Positions 25,863-34,923 are shown, counted from the stretch's first letter. The stretch: DNA of 62,765 nt from an uncultured Planctomycetaceae bacterium (GCA_903863885.1 CAIPEB010000582.1:1-62765); one strand, 5' to 3'. Numbers and translations: made by a program. The notes: generated by a model from the sequence alone, not told the origin.

Positions 25863-26801
25863 TCAGGCCCGCGGGTGAAACTGCCGGTGCACCTTCTTCA
25901 GCCGCGATTGCTCGACGTGAGTGTAGATCTGGGTGGTCGCGATGCTCGCGTGCCCGAGCATTTCCTGAACCTGGCGCAGATCCGCGCCGCCGGCCAGCAG
26001 GTGAGTCGCAAAACTGTGCCGCAGCGTGTGCGGACTGATCGTGGCCGGCGCGCCGGCACGAATCGCGTACCGCTTGACCAGTTCCCAGATGGCCTCGCGG
26101 CGCAGCCGGCGTCCGCGCCGCGAGAGTATCAGCCACTCAGGCACGGACTGTGCGGCGGCGGCCAGTCGCGGCCGCTCGTTGTCGAGGTATTCGCGCACGG
26201 CCTGCGCTGCCATCTCCCCGAGGGGCGCGATCCGCTGCTTGCTTCCCTTTCCATGGCACAGGCAATAGCCCTCGTCCAGATGCACGTCGCGCAAAGCGAG
26301 ATTCGAGATTTCCGATGCGCGGCAGCCTGTGGCGTAGAGCAATTCGAGCAGCGCGCGGTCGCGTCTCCAGAACGCGTCGAACCGTTGCGGAGCGTTGAGG
26401 AAGCGGTCGATCATCGGCGGCGACATGACTTCCGGGACTCGCTGCCACAGCTTCTGGCTGCCCAGCAGCTCCGCCAGGTTTTCGTGCAGCACGCTCTCCA
26501 GCTGCAGATAACGAAAGAACATCCGCAGCGCCACGATGTGCCGGGCAATGCTGGCCGGCGCGAGCGATTGTTCGTGCAGCCAGGCAACGAAATCCGAGAG
26601 ATCGGCAATTTTCAGCGCCGGCACGGATCGGCCGTTCAGCCACTCGGTGAATCGCCGCAGGTCCCGCTCGTAGGCAGCGACCGTATTGTCGCTCAGCCGG
26701 CATTCGCTCCGCAGATAGTCGAAAAACGCCGTTTTCCAGTGCGCAAAATCGTTCTTGCGATTCTGGAGATGGGCCGTCAGCTTCCGCACCGGTCGGACCA
26801 T
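25863..26801 (-). CDS. xerD: Tyrosine recombinase of the XerC/XerD family
   Basis: Site-specific recombinase that resolves chromosome dimers at dif. The 312-residue product has the SAM-like N-terminal domain (FFDYLRSECRLSDNTVAAYE) and the catalytic domain with the full active set: Arg in ATGCRASEI, Lys in GKGSKQR, HTLRHSF, the second His in LGHASIATTQIYTH and the nucleophilic Tyr. The ATG at 26801 is preferred to the longer frame because it gives the family length. XerC versus XerD cannot be settled by eye. No dif-like site was noticed nearby. It is convergent with the exbD gene, 36 bases away. Confidence 0.9.
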   Translation of the reverse strand: MVRPVRKLTAHLQNRKNDFAHWKTAFFDYLRSECRLSDNTVAAYERDLRRFTEWLNGRSVPALKIADLSDFVAWLHEQSLAPASIARHIVALRMFFRYLQLESVLHENLAELLGSQKLWQRVPEVMSPPMIDRFLNAPQRFDAFWRRDRALLELLYATGCRASEISNLALRDVHLDEGYCLCHGKGSKQRIAPLGEMAAQAVREYLDNERPRLAAAAQSVPEWLILSRRGRRLRREAIWELVKRYAIRAGAPATISPHTLRHSFATHLLAGGADLRQVQEMLGHASIATTQIYTHVEQSRLKKVHRQFHPRA

Positions 26802-27097
26802 GCTTGCTCTCACAACGGAGGGGAGACGCGGCACAGCCCACTTCCGCCGAAGTTCCCGTTGCGGCGCCAACCGGACGGCGGGAGACTGCCTACCGACGAT
26901 CGAGAAAAGTCGATATCCTCGTGGACGTCGCGGGCCGGTACGCGTCGGCAGCAAATCCTGTGAGCCAATTCCTTTCTTCGGCGCGCAGGCGGCGATCAGG
27001 TTGCTTCCGATTCGCGGCAGCGGATCATGCCGCCTGGCAGAGAAGCTCACGAAAAAACAGTTCTGCGGCTTTGCGCGAGTATGCGGGATGACGCCCT

Positions 27098-28330
27098 ATG
27101 CAAAACATCGTGATTGAGAAGCCCTATCGTTTCATTCCTCCTCACCGAGGAAACCTCTGGCCCGCTTTCATCCAGCGAGCGCGTCTTTACGACTGGTATC
27201 TGCGGCGAACCGAGGGAGTGGTCGATTACGAAATACGCGACGTCCACTTGCTTCGCGAGTCGCTCAAAGCGGGCCACGGAATCCTGCTCACGCCCAACCA
27301 CTGCCGCAACGCCGATCCGCTCGTGCTGGGGTGGCTCGCGCGCCAGGCCGGCTGCCACCTGTATGCAATGGCAAGCTGGCATTTGTTCAACCAGGACCGC
27401 CTCACGGCCTTCGCCATCCGCCGCATGGGCGCCTTCAGCATCTACCGCGAGGGGGTCGACCGAACGGCAATCAACCTGGCTATCGAGATTCTCGAATCCG
27501 CCGAGCGTCCCCTGGTCATCTTCCCGGAAGGCACGGTCAGCCGCACCAACGACCGCTTGAATGCGCTGCTCGACGGCGTCGCATTCATCGCGCGCACGGC
27601 GGCGAAGAAACGGGAGAAACACACAGAGTCGGGCCGGATCGTCGTGCATCCGGTTGCCATCCGGTATCAATTCACCGGAGACGTCGCTGCCGCGACGAAA
27701 GACACGCTGTCCGAGATCGAGCACCGCATTTCCTGGCGACCCCAGGCGGAACTGCCGCTGATCCCGCGCATCGCCAAGCTGGGCCTGGCCCTGCTTTCGC
27801 TGAAGGAGATCGAGTACTTCGGCCAGGCTCAACCGGGGACCGTCGTGGAGCGCCAGACCGGACTCATCAATCGACTGCTGCATCCACTGGAAACGGAATG
27901 GTGCGGCGGTCCTCAATCCGGCCCGGTTGTGCCGCGAGTCAAGAACCTCCGCATGAAGATCCTGCCCGAAATGGTGTCCGGCCAACTCGACGAGGCCGAA
28001 CGCGAACGGCGCTGGGGGCAGTTGGCGGACCTGTACCTGGCGCAGCAGGTTGAAGGCTATCCGCACGACTACATCGTCACGCGTCCGACCGCCGAGCGAC
28101 TGCTCGAGTTCGTCGAGCGATTCGAGGAGGATCTCACGGACCGCGTCCGCGTGTACGGCTCGTTGAAAGCGATCATCCAGGTGGGCGAAGCTATCGAAGT
28201 CAGCTCCCAGCGGGACCGCAAAGCCGCGACGGATCCATTGATGACCACCATCGAGGTGAGACTCCAAGCCATGCTGGACCGGCTGGCGCTGGAATCCCCC
28301 GTCTACGAAGAAGCTCCGGCAATCTCGTAA
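27098..28330 (+). CDS. PlsC-type acyltransferase with a long C-terminal extension
   Basis: A 410-residue protein with the glycerolipid acyltransferase motifs: NHCRNADP (catalytic NHx4D, about residue 67) and FPEGTVSR (about 143-150). These place it with 1-acyl-glycerol-3-phosphate acyltransferases of phospholipid synthesis. There is no clear transmembrane helix. About 170 residues after the acyltransferase domain (from about 240) form a charged helical extension not seen in PlsC. The substrate cannot be read from sequence. It diverges from xerD across 296 bases in which no further gene is seen. Confidence 0.85.
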   Translation: MQNIVIEKPYRFIPPHRGNLWPAFIQRARLYDWYLRRTEGVVDYEIRDVHLLRESLKAGHGILLTPNHCRNADPLVLGWLARQAGCHLYAMASWHLFNQDRLTAFAIRRMGAFSIYREGVDRTAINLAIEILESAERPLVIFPEGTVSRTNDRLNALLDGVAFIARTAAKKREKHTESGRIVVHPVAIRYQFTGDVAAATKDTLSEIEHRISWRPQAELPLIPRIAKLGLALLSLKEIEYFGQAQPGTVVERQTGLINRLLHPLETEWCGGPQSGPVVPRVKNLRMKILPEMVSGQLDEAERERRWGQLADLYLAQQVEGYPHDYIVTRPTAERLLEFVERFEEDLTDRVRVYGSLKAIIQVGEAIEVSSQRDRKAATDPLMTTIEVRLQAMLDRLALESPVYEEAPAIS

Positions 28331-28393
28331 GGCCGATTTGACGGCGAACCAGAGCGACGGCCGCTTGAGCCCTGCCCGCGGGCGGCCGGCCGA

Positions 28394-29278
28394 TCAACGA
28401 CGGCGTGCCAAGACAACCCGCGCCAGACCGGCCAGGTCTTTTCGTGTGACGGGCGGTTCAAATCGCCCGTCTTCGGTGATCAGCGCATGGGCGCGGGACT
28501 CGAGCATCGGGCTGATCTCGCTGATCAACCAACCTCCGCTGACCAGCCGCTCAGCGGCCTGAGGCACCAGCCTCATCAGAATCTCGTCTCCGTTTTCTCC
28601 GCCCAGAAGCGCAAGCCTCGGTTCGTGCTCCCGCACTTCGACCGCCGTTTCGGCCAGTTCCCGCTCGCTGACATAGGGCGGATTGGAAACAATAAAATCA
28701 AAAGTCGGCTCCGCAGGCAGATCACTCAACAGATCCCCCAGCCGGGTTTCGATCTGCCCGCCGACCCCGTGCGTCTGGATATTGCGGCAAGCAACCTCGA
28801 GCGCGGCCGGACTGATATCGATTGCCGCCACGCGGCACGCGGGCACGTGCTTGGCCGCACAGATCGCCAGCACTCCGCTGCCGGTCCCCACGTCGGCGAT
28901 CCGCAGCGGACGGTCGACTGCGGGAGCAAACTGCCGCACCGAGTCCAACAGGGCAATCACGACGAATTCCGTCTCAGGTCTCGGCACGAGCACATCGGGC
29001 GTGACGGCGAAATTCAGCGAGAAAAATTCGCGATGCCCGACCAGATAAGCAACGGGCTCACCCGCCGCACGCCTCCGCACCAACTCGCGGAACTTCGTGC
29101 GCACCGCGTCGCCGGGATCGACGTCGAACGACGTGTAGAGTTGGATCCGCGGAATGCCCAGGATCTCCGCCAGCAGCACTTCGGCGTCCAGCCTGGGCGA
29201 CGCAGCACCGTGCTTGCGAAGGAAATCACCTGTCCATTGCAGCAATCGGCCGATCGTCCATGTTTCGGTTGTCGCCAT
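28394..29278 (-). CDS. prmC: PrmC/HemK, release-factor glutamine methyltransferase
   Basis: Methylates the glutamine of the GGQ motif in release factors. The 294-residue protein has an N-terminal helical domain (QWTGDFLRKHGAASPRLDAEVLL), the SAM-binding IADVGTGSGVLAICAAKHV and the catalytic FDFIVSNPPYVSERE. It follows prfA by 16 bases on the same strand, the usual prfA-prmC pairing, so substrate and modifier are co-expressed. All key residues are present. Confidence 0.96.
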   Translation of the reverse strand: MATTETWTIGRLLQWTGDFLRKHGAASPRLDAEVLLAEILGIPRIQLYTSFDVDPGDAVRTKFRELVRRRAAGEPVAYLVGHREFFSLNFAVTPDVLVPRPETEFVVIALLDSVRQFAPAVDRPLRIADVGTGSGVLAICAAKHVPACRVAAIDISPAALEVACRNIQTHGVGGQIETRLGDLLSDLPAEPTFDFIVSNPPYVSERELAETAVEVREHEPRLALLGGENGDEILMRLVPQAAERLVSGGWLISEISPMLESRAHALITEDGRFEPPVTRKDLAGLARVVLARRR

Positions 29279-29294
29279 GCCGCGCCATCCGTGG

Positions 29295-30374
29295 TCACTC
29301 GAAGCCGCCCATCGATCCGCGCAACTGCTCCCGGTCGTATTCGACGAGAGCGTCCGTAATAGGCTGCAGGCCGCCAGCGATCACCTGATCCAATTTGTAG
29401 AGCGTGAAATTGATCCGATGATCGGTGACCCGATTCTCCGGAAAGTTATACGTTCGGATCCGCTGGCTGCGGTCGCCCGATCCGACCAGCGTCTTGCGCT
29501 CCTGGGCCCGCTTCTCCAGTTCCTGGTTCTGGTAGTGCTCGAACAGCCGGGACTTGAGAATACGCAGCGCCTTGGCGAGGTTCTTGTGCTGGCTCTTCTC
29601 GTCCTGCATCGAAACGACGATGCCCGTTTCGTAGTGAGTCAGACGAATCGCAGACGCGGTCTTGTTCACGTGCTGGCCGCCCGGACCGCTCGCGTGAAAT
29701 ATGTCCTTGCGATAGTCGTCCTGCTTGAGGTTGATTTCAACGTCTTCGGGTTCGGGAAGCACTGCGACGGTGGCTGCGGAGGTGTGAATCCGCCCCTTGG
29801 CTTCGGTTTCCGGGACGCGCTGCACGCGGTGCCCGCCGCTCTCGTACCGCATTTCGCGGAAGACGCCCTCGCCTTCCATCGCCATCGACACTTCCTTGAA
29901 ACCGCCCAGTTCGGTCGGGCTCAAGCCGAGCAACTCGGTCTTCCAACCGCGGTTCTCCGCATGCCGCTTGTACATCTCATACAGGTCCCGCGCAAACAGG
30001 GCGGCTTCCTCGCCGCCCGTCCCCGCGCGAATTTCCATCACGCAGCGGGCACGATTCGCATCCTCGCCGCCCATGGTCATTTCGAGCAGTTCGTCCCACA
30101 GCCGCTCCCGCTCCGCCTTGCGGTCCGGAAGTTCCGCTTCAGCCATCTCCCGCTCGTCCGCGTCCTGGCTTTCAGCCATCTGCTTCAATTCGGCAATCTC
30201 TTCGATCACCTGTTTGAAACGGCGGTATCGCGTGACCAGCTTGGCAAGAGAACCATGCTCCCGCGCCGCAGCAGCGACCCGGTTGGAATCGGAGAGAACC
30301 TGTGGATCGGACATCGCCCGCTCAAGTTCCTCGAAACGAGCGAGCTTGCCCTCCAGCATTTCGCGAATCGTCAT
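29295..30374 (-). CDS. prfA: Peptide chain release factor 1
   Basis: Class I release factor that reads UAA and UAG stop codons. The 359-residue protein has the helical N-terminal domain, the recognition domain and the catalytic loop [18 protein letters not shown] with the universal GGQ. The C-terminal [20 protein letters not shown] is typical of RF1. It sits between rpmE and prmC, a widespread bacterial order. Confidence 0.97.
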   Translation of the reverse strand: MTIREMLEGKLARFEELERAMSDPQVLSDSNRVAAAAREHGSLAKLVTRYRRFKQVIEEIAELKQMAESQDADEREMAEAELPDRKAERERLWDELLEMTMGGEDANRARCVMEIRAGTGGEEAALFARDLYEMYKRHAENRGWKTELLGLSPTELGGFKEVSMAMEGEGVFREMRYESGGHRVQRVPETEAKGRIHTSAATVAVLPEPEDVEINLKQDDYRKDIFHASGPGGQHVNKTASAIRLTHYETGIVVSMQDEKSQHKNLAKALRILKSRLFEHYQNQELEKRAQERKTLVGSGDRSQRIRTYNFPENRVTDHRINFTLYKLDQVIAGGLQPITDALVEYDREQLRGSMGGFE

Positions 30375-30504
30375 TCAAACGTCACCGATTCAAGAAGACC
30401 GCGCCACCGATTCGAGAAGCCCGCGCCGCGCAGCACGAAAGACGTCCATCCCATGAACGAGCACGGGGGCGCCACCGGCAGCAAAGCGAAGGTCAGGCGC
30501 AAAA

Positions 30505-30765
30505 TCAGGATTCCGGATTGGCCGGCTTCGGCTTCTTTGGCTTGCGCTGCTGAAGACTTGCGTAACTTCCGGCCGCGAATTTGCTTTGGAATTTCTCGAT
30601 GCGGCCGGCCGTGTCCACGTACTTCAACCTGCCGGTGAAGAACGGATGGCACATGTTGCAGATATCAACCTTCAATTCCTTACGCGTGCTGTGCGTCTTG
30701 AAGGTGTTTCCGCAACCGCATGTCACCACGGTCTCGAAATAATTCGGATGAATGCCTTCCTTCAT
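30505..30765 (-). CDS. rpmE: Ribosomal protein bL31, zinc-binding form
   Basis: Large-subunit ribosomal protein. The 86-residue product from the ATG at 30765 starts [19 protein letters not shown] and keeps the zinc ligands (CGC and CNMC), so it is the C+ form used when zinc is sufficient. The core ends at [20 protein letters not shown] and is followed by a Lys/Pro-rich tail of about 20 residues. AGGGGATC precedes this ATG. It is upstream of prfA on the same strand. Confidence 0.96.
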   Translation of the reverse strand: MKEGIHPNYFETVVTCGCGNTFKTHSTRKELKVDICNMCHPFFTGRLKYVDTAGRIEKFQSKFAAGSYASLQQRKPKKPKPANPES

Positions 30766-31007
30766 GATCCAGATCCCCTGCCGGCACAATCGCTTTGTCA
30801 AGCGCCATATCAAGCGCTTCGTCACCCGCCTCGCAAACGCCCTGTCAATCGTCTCGGCGCCTGATGGCGAGCTACTTTGTCACAGCGCCAAACGGAAAAT
30901 CCTAGCATCCGCTTCCGCCGGCGACAATGGCAGACGGTGACCGAGTCTCCAGATCCCGCGGCAGGCAGCCCCATCGCATCCGAGGCTCCCGCCGTCCAAC
31001 CGCCCGC

Positions 31008-31379
31008 TCAGGCAACCGTTTCAAGAAGGTCTTCGGCCGGCGGTTCGTCCGAACCGTTCGTGTCGCTCAGCATAGCTTCTGTCGGCAACTTGCCGTACCC
31101 AAGACCGCGAATAACTTCCAGGATTTCGCTGCACGTCGGGAACATACGGCCGCTCGTACGCTTGTAGGCGTCCATCGCCTGCATGAACTCGATCTCTTCG
31201 GCCGAGTAGTCACGCTCGCAGGTCGTCGGATCAATCTGCCGACGCCGCTGGACCTTACGACGCTCGCTGACTCGCCGTTGGTCGGCCACCGGCACGCTCT
31301 GGTTGCGACATTCGTTGTTGCGACGGTCTGAGGAACTGCGGCCATTCGTGACGGAATCCGAAGCGAGCAAATGTGCCAC
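31008..31379 (-). CDS. Small conserved protein of unknown function
   Basis: A 123-residue protein. I choose the GTG at 31379 because a perfect GGAGG lies 8 bases upstream; an ATG at 31460 in the same frame lacks one. The N-terminal third is Ser/Asn/Arg-rich and probably disordered. The rest has a strongly basic stretch ([17 protein letters not shown]) followed by a compact helical core, [19 protein letters not shown] and [18 protein letters not shown], and an acidic tail. The helical core resembles proteins I associate with planctomycetes. Basic patch plus helices suggests nucleic-acid or ribosome binding, but that is speculative. It has a 340-base leader region with an inverted repeat. Confidence 0.75.
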   Translation of the reverse strand: MAHLLASDSVTNGRSSSDRRNNECRNQSVPVADQRRVSERRKVQRRRQIDPTTCERDYSAEEIEFMQAMDAYKRTSGRMFPTCSEILEVIRGLGYGKLPTEAMLSDTNGSDEPPAEDLLETVA

Positions 31380-31422
31380 TGCAAAATCCTCCAAACAGAA
31401 TAAGTAGTACCGGTTCGCTTTT

Positions 31423-31444
31423 CTTACGCTGCGTGCTGCGTAAG
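31423..31444 (-). promoter_or_regulatory. Perfect inverted repeat in the leader of the small conserved gene
   Basis: CTTACGC and GCGTAAG are perfect 7-base arms around an 8-base centre, ending about 44 bases before the GTG start at 31379. It could be an operator for a dimeric regulator or an RNA hairpin in the leader. No T tract follows, so it is not an intrinsic terminator. Confidence 0.55.
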
Positions 31445-31663
31445 TCTTCCTGACATTCATCGGGTACCGATACGCAAAAATACACCATCTGGAGAAAATA
31501 GCTGGCGGCGCGAATTTTTTTGGATGAAGTAAAGACTAGCGAATAAACAGCCATCCCGACTGTATCGACTATGCCAATTAGATAACCGCTTCCCATGGGG
31601 TAAACCCAAACAAAACCCCACTTTCAGAGGGCACGCCCCATCCCAAGAGGACACACGCCCAGT

Positions 31664-31684
31664 ATCCGGCATCCGGCATCCGGC
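31664..31684. repeat. Three tandem copies of a 7-base repeat
   Basis: ATCCGGC occurs three times in a row, flanked by degenerate relatives (AGT before, AGTCCG after). The related motif AGTAGCCGG occurs as a tandem pair at 45472-45499. Confidence 0.8.
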
Positions 31685-31719
31685 AGTCCGAGCCGCTTCC
31701 GACTCCAGACTCCGCCGTC

Positions 31720-32388
31720 TCACGCCGCCGAGGAAGATTCCCCCGACTCGGAGGTGGTGGGCTTGGGAATGATATCCCAGATCGTTCCGAGGGCGGCATT
31801 CACCGTGGACGTGATCGGCCGCAAGCCGCCCTTCAAGTCCTGGACCGGCTGGAACTGCGGCTCGCTGCCCAAGCCCTGGTACCAGCCTTCGATCGCCCGT
31901 TGGATTCCATCGGAACCCTGGCCCTGCGACAGTTCAGCCGCATACGGGACCGTGATAGCGCTGAGTGGCCAGACTCGCGACGAATGGGAACTCGGATTTG
32001 CGGACGCTGCCGCAACCGACTCTACGTTACCGGATCCGGCAGACGCCGACCCGGCCGGCCCGCTCTTTGGACGTTCAACGAACGATCCGCAGACCAGGAC
32101 GGCGGCAACGGCTGCCGCACTGCAGAACGCGACCCATGCGCGAGTCCGCCGTCGCAAGGAACGACCGCCGGATGCGGGCACTCGGGACATGACCGCGGGG
32201 ACAACGCTCGCCCGCGGCGCATCCGCGCGCGAGAGTTCAAGTCCGGCAAACAGTGCCTGCTGGGCCGAAAGCAGCCGGTCACATCGTCGGCACCCGGCAG
32301 CGTGCGACCGCAGGGCCGGATCTTCCTCAGGGATCCCGCGGTCGTCGAGGATCTGCTGAAGTCTCCGGTCAAACATTCCGCACAGCAT
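31720..32388 (-). CDS. Zinc-finger-type anti-sigma factor
   Basis: A 222-residue single-pass membrane protein. The N-terminal cytoplasmic part carries the HxxxCxxC zinc anti-sigma signature (SHAAGCRRC, about 28-36). One transmembrane helix follows (about 83-103, WVAFCSAAAVAAVLVCGSFV), then a Ser/Gly/Ala-rich external region. Its start at 32388 (GGAGAG upstream) lies inside the end of the ECF sigma gene (20-base overlap), the standard sigma/anti-sigma coupling. It should hold the sigma factor inactive at the membrane; the signal is unknown. Confidence 0.82.
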   Translation of the reverse strand: MLCGMFDRRLQQILDDRGIPEEDPALRSHAAGCRRCDRLLSAQQALFAGLELSRADAPRASVVPAVMSRVPASGGRSLRRRTRAWVAFCSAAAVAAVLVCGSFVERPKSGPAGSASAGSGNVESVAAASANPSSHSSRVWPLSAITVPYAAELSQGQGSDGIQRAIEGWYQGLGSEPQFQPVQDLKGGLRPITSTVNAALGTIWDIIPKPTTSESGESSSAA

Positions 32389-32938
32389 GCTCGCTCTCCG
32401 GCAGCGCATTTCGCTCGATCAGGTATTCCATCAACTCGCGGCGGGCGCGATGAATCCACGTCTTCACGGTGCCCAGCGGACGCTGAATGATCTCGGCGAT
32501 TTCCTCATAACAGAGGCCCTGTTCGTGGAACAAGACAAAAGCCTCGCGATATTCCCACCGCAGCCGCTGCAGCCCGTTGCCCACCTCTTCTGCGAGTTGC
32601 CGCGCATCTTCATCCAGCGATTCGGTCTGTTCCGCCGGATGATCGACGATCGGCTGCTGGTTCGGTCTCCGCTTGCGGGCCGACAGCGCGCTGCGGCAGC
32701 GATTGGCGGCGATGGCAAACAGCCACGGCTCGAATTCGCGGCTCGAGTCCCAGCGGCCGAGACTCTGAAGTACGCGGATAAAAGTCTCCTGAGCTGCGTC
32801 TTCGGCGTCGTGGCGATTGCCCAGCATGCGGCAGCACAGCCCGAAGACGCGTCCCTCGAACTGCTCGACCAGTGCGCGCATCGCCCCCTGATCACCGCGG
32901 AGGCATCGCCGCACCAGAATCCGCAGACTGTCGAGCAC
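32369..32938 (-). CDS. ECF (extracytoplasmic function) sigma factor
   Basis: A 189-residue RpoE-like sigma factor. Region 2 contains FGLCCRMLGNRHDAEDAAQE and TFIRVLQSLGRWD; region 4 contains FVLFHEQGLCYEEIAEII and LGTVKTWIHRARRELMEYL. The GTG at 32938 is preferred because GGAGAAGG precedes it at the right distance; the frame extends 33 bases further to a TTG that lies within the palindrome at 32963-32980. It is paired with a zinc-type anti-sigma protein. Confidence 0.93.
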   Translation of the reverse strand: MLDSLRILVRRCLRGDQGAMRALVEQFEGRVFGLCCRMLGNRHDAEDAAQETFIRVLQSLGRWDSSREFEPWLFAIAANRCRSALSARKRRPNQQPIVDHPAEQTESLDEDARQLAEEVGNGLQRLRWEYREAFVLFHEQGLCYEEIAEIIQRPLGTVKTWIHRARRELMEYLIERNALPESEHAVRNV

Positions 32939-32962
32939 CGGCCCTTCTCCGTGCCTTATCGT

Positions 32963-32980
32963 GGTGCCCAAACGGGCACC
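32963..32980. promoter_or_regulatory. Perfect palindrome upstream of the ECF sigma gene
   Basis: GGTGCCC and GGGCACC form a 7-bp perfect inverted repeat with a 4-base centre, 25 bases before the GTG start of the sigma gene. It could be an operator or a leader hairpin. No matching second copy was noticed. Confidence 0.55.
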
Positions 32981-33073
32981 TGCAGACTAGTACCCGGCCG
33001 TTTACGGTCCGGTTTCAGGACGGCGGGGAACACTCACGAATCGCCGCGCAGGTCCGCGTCCATTGCGTCGGGC

Positions 33074-33100
33074 CTGATTTTGAACTACCGCGAAAATCAG
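33074..33100 (-). other. A/T-rich perfect inverted repeat across the FHA gene stop codon
   Basis: CTGATTTT and AAAATCAG are perfect 8-base arms with an 11-base loop, overlapping the stop codon of the FHA gene. Its stem is A/T-rich and no T tract follows, so it is a weak terminator candidate at best. Confidence 0.45.
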
Positions 33101-33951
33101 CGGTTGTTGAAAAATTTCTTGAGCATATCGGCAGCCGCGTCGCGCGATGTCGCGGCCTGCGTGCCCGGCATTGGCGGCAGTTTTCCCGGAGCCTGCTTCT
33201 TGTCGGGCCGGCCACCAGCTTTCTTTCCTTCAGAAGTGTCGCCGCTGCCGGCTGCCGCTTGCTCCAGCGCGATACGGTCCGTTTCATCCAGCTGATACTG
33301 GCGTGTCTCCGGTTCGGCATTCCGACGTGCCTTGGCGACGGCATCTGCCTCCTCGAGCCATTCGCTCACGTCGAAGTCGATGGAAGCGGAGTCGCCCTTC
33401 GCCTTGCCGGCCGAAGTCTCGGACTTTTTGGCGATCAAGTCATCGTCTTCGACGTCCTCGTCGGCGACCGCTTCGAGTTTCTTTTCCGGCTTAACGAGCT
33501 TCTTCTCGGGCTTCGCTTCGCGTTTCTTCTCGGGTTTCGCCTCGCCCTTCTTTTCAGACTTTGCCTCCTGCTTCTTCTCGGGCTTTGCTTCGGATTTCCG
33601 CTCGGCCTTGGCTTCACCCTTTTCTTCCGGCTTCTGATCCCCGGGCGATTTCTTCGACTCCTTGATGACCGCCTCGAACTCGAGCTTACCGATCCCGATC
33701 TTATCCCCTGCTTTGAGTTCGCAGTCGCCCTGAATCCGTTCGCCATTGACGAACGTCCCGTTGCGGCTGTTCAAGTCGCGAATGACAACGCAGTCTTCTT
33801 TCACGAGGATTGCGCAGTGGTTGCGGCTGATCGCATCGCTCTTGGGACGCATGTGACAATCGTCAGCCCGCCCGATGAGAAACCGGGAAACCGGGACGGG
33901 AATTTCCTTGCCCGCGCCGCTTCCGACAAGCACCTTCAACTTGACACGCAT
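33097..33951 (-). CDS. FHA-domain protein with Lys/Glu-rich repeats
   Basis: A 284-residue protein with an N-terminal forkhead-associated domain (about 1-95), a phosphothreonine-binding fold. The FHA motifs are visible: FLIGRADDCHMR, SDAISRNHCAIL, and LNSRNGTFVNGERI with the Arg, Ser-Arg-Asn-His and Asn residues of the binding site. A long low-complexity stretch (about 100-170) follows, built of EAKPEKK-type units, then an acidic segment and a short C-terminal helix (AAADMLKKFF). The ATG at 33951 has GGGGAAG upstream; the longer frame is not needed. It is upstream of the ECF sigma gene on the same strand (about 160 bases). Ser/Thr-kinase signalling is the usual partner of FHA, but no kinase gene is here. 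Confidence 0.88.
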   Translation of the reverse strand: MRVKLKVLVGSGAGKEIPVPVSRFLIGRADDCHMRPKSDAISRNHCAILVKEDCVVIRDLNSRNGTFVNGERIQGDCELKAGDKIGIGKLEFEAVIKESKKSPGDQKPEEKGEAKAERKSEAKPEKKQEAKSEKKGEAKPEKKREAKPEKKLVKPEKKLEAVADEDVEDDDLIAKKSETSAGKAKGDSASIDFDVSEWLEEADAVAKARRNAEPETRQYQLDETDRIALEQAAAGSGDTSEGKKAGGRPDKKQAPGKLPPMPGTQAATSRDAAADMLKKFFNNR

Positions 33952-34182
33952 GATGGCTTCCCCTTCCAGATGGATTCTGCCCCACGCACGAGAATGAAGA
34001 CGCGGCAGCTGATCCGGCCGACGATCATGCTCACTCGCAAATAAAAACCACGACTGGAAACTTCGCGGCCGACGAGCGTGTGCAGTGCCTACTGGCCCAT
34101 CGACGAGAATATACAAAAAACACCGATTCGTCAAACAATGCCGATCACGAAGCACAGCGAGTTCGCGACGTTTTTCCGCCGT

Positions 34183-34923
34183 TCAGCGTCTGGCTGTCCA
34201 GCGTTCGGCGGCGAAGCGTTCGTCGATCCAGAAAGCGGCCCTTTCGCGAACCCCCTCCAGCATGTCGCAGGGCTTGAAAGTCCACCCCAGACGGCGGCTC
34301 AGGCGTTCCGCCCATAGCGACCGCAATTCATCGAGCGGCACCGGCCGGCCCGCGAGGTCTTCGATGCCCGGGAGCTCGGGTGCGGCGGGCGACTGCCGCA
34401 ACAGCACGCTGCCGTGCTGAAGCAGCGACCCCTGGAGCCGGCGCTGGGCACTGCCCGCGATCTTCATCCCGTCCAGAAGCAGATCGCCGTCCGCCCTCCG
34501 CTGAAAGCACAGAAACGGCTCCGCCTCGCGCGGCACCGGAGCCGGCGACCGGCACAGCGACGCCGCAATGCCCCATGCTCCGAGCGTTTCGCACAGAGTT
34601 GCGTGAAACGCATCGACCAGCGGGAGGCCGTCGCCCCCCCATCGTCCGGCCATCGGCAGCGAACAGCTGTAAGTCAGTTCCCGGTCGTGCACGATGGCGC
34701 CGCCGCCGCTCGCTCGACGAACGAGCTGCAGGTCGCGGCTCGAAGCATGCAGCGACCGGTCGCACAGATTCTGAAAGTAGCCGAGCGACAACGTTGCGGG
34801 AGCCCACTCGTAGAAGCGGACCACGGGCGTTCCCTGCCGCCCAGCCCATTCACGCAAGGCTTCGTCGATCCCCATATTCCAGACGCCGGCCCGCGGCGAA
34901 TCGGTGATCAGCAGGGCGTCCAT
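34183..34923 (-). CDS. lipM: Octanoyl/lipoyl transferase of the LipM/LplA family
   Basis: Attaches octanoate or lipoate to the H protein and related E2 domains. The 246-residue protein has the family core: LSLGYFQN, RRASGGGAIVHD (substrate loop) and LDGMKIAGSAQRR with the catalytic-site Lys. A Cys in EPFLCFQRR sits where LipM carries its acyl-thioester Cys, so octanoyltransferase (LipM) is more likely than an ATP-using LplA, though both share this fold. It overlaps gcvPB by 16 bases at the end of the glycine-cleavage unit, matching a role in lipoylating GcvH. Confidence 0.85.
   Translation of the reverse strand: MDALLITDSPRAGVWNMGIDEALREWAGRQGTPVVRFYEWAPATLSLGYFQNLCDRSLHASSRDLQLVRRASGGGAIVHDRELTYSCSLPMAGRWGGDGLPLVDAFHATLCETLGAWGIAASLCRSPAPVPREAEPFLCFQRRADGDLLLDGMKIAGSAQRRLQGSLLQHGSVLLRQSPAAPELPGIEDLAGRPVPLDELRSLWAERLSRRLGWTFKPCDMLEGVRERAAFWIDERFAAERWTARR

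Larger units (their letters stand above)
31380..31719. other. Non-coding interval between the anti-sigma gene and the small conserved gene
   Basis: About 340 bases without a credible gene and noticeably richer in A/T than the surroundings (for example an A/T tract around 31509-31530). It contains the inverted repeat at 31423-31444 and the tandem heptamers at 31664-31684. It should include the promoter of the small conserved gene and the end of the anti-sigma transcript; neither could be placed with confidence. Confidence 0.6.

Noticed and set aside
25863-26801. The tyrosine recombinase as an integrase of a mobile element
   Set aside because: It is a standard-length Xer protein among housekeeping genes, with no flanking repeats, tRNA gene or phage genes.
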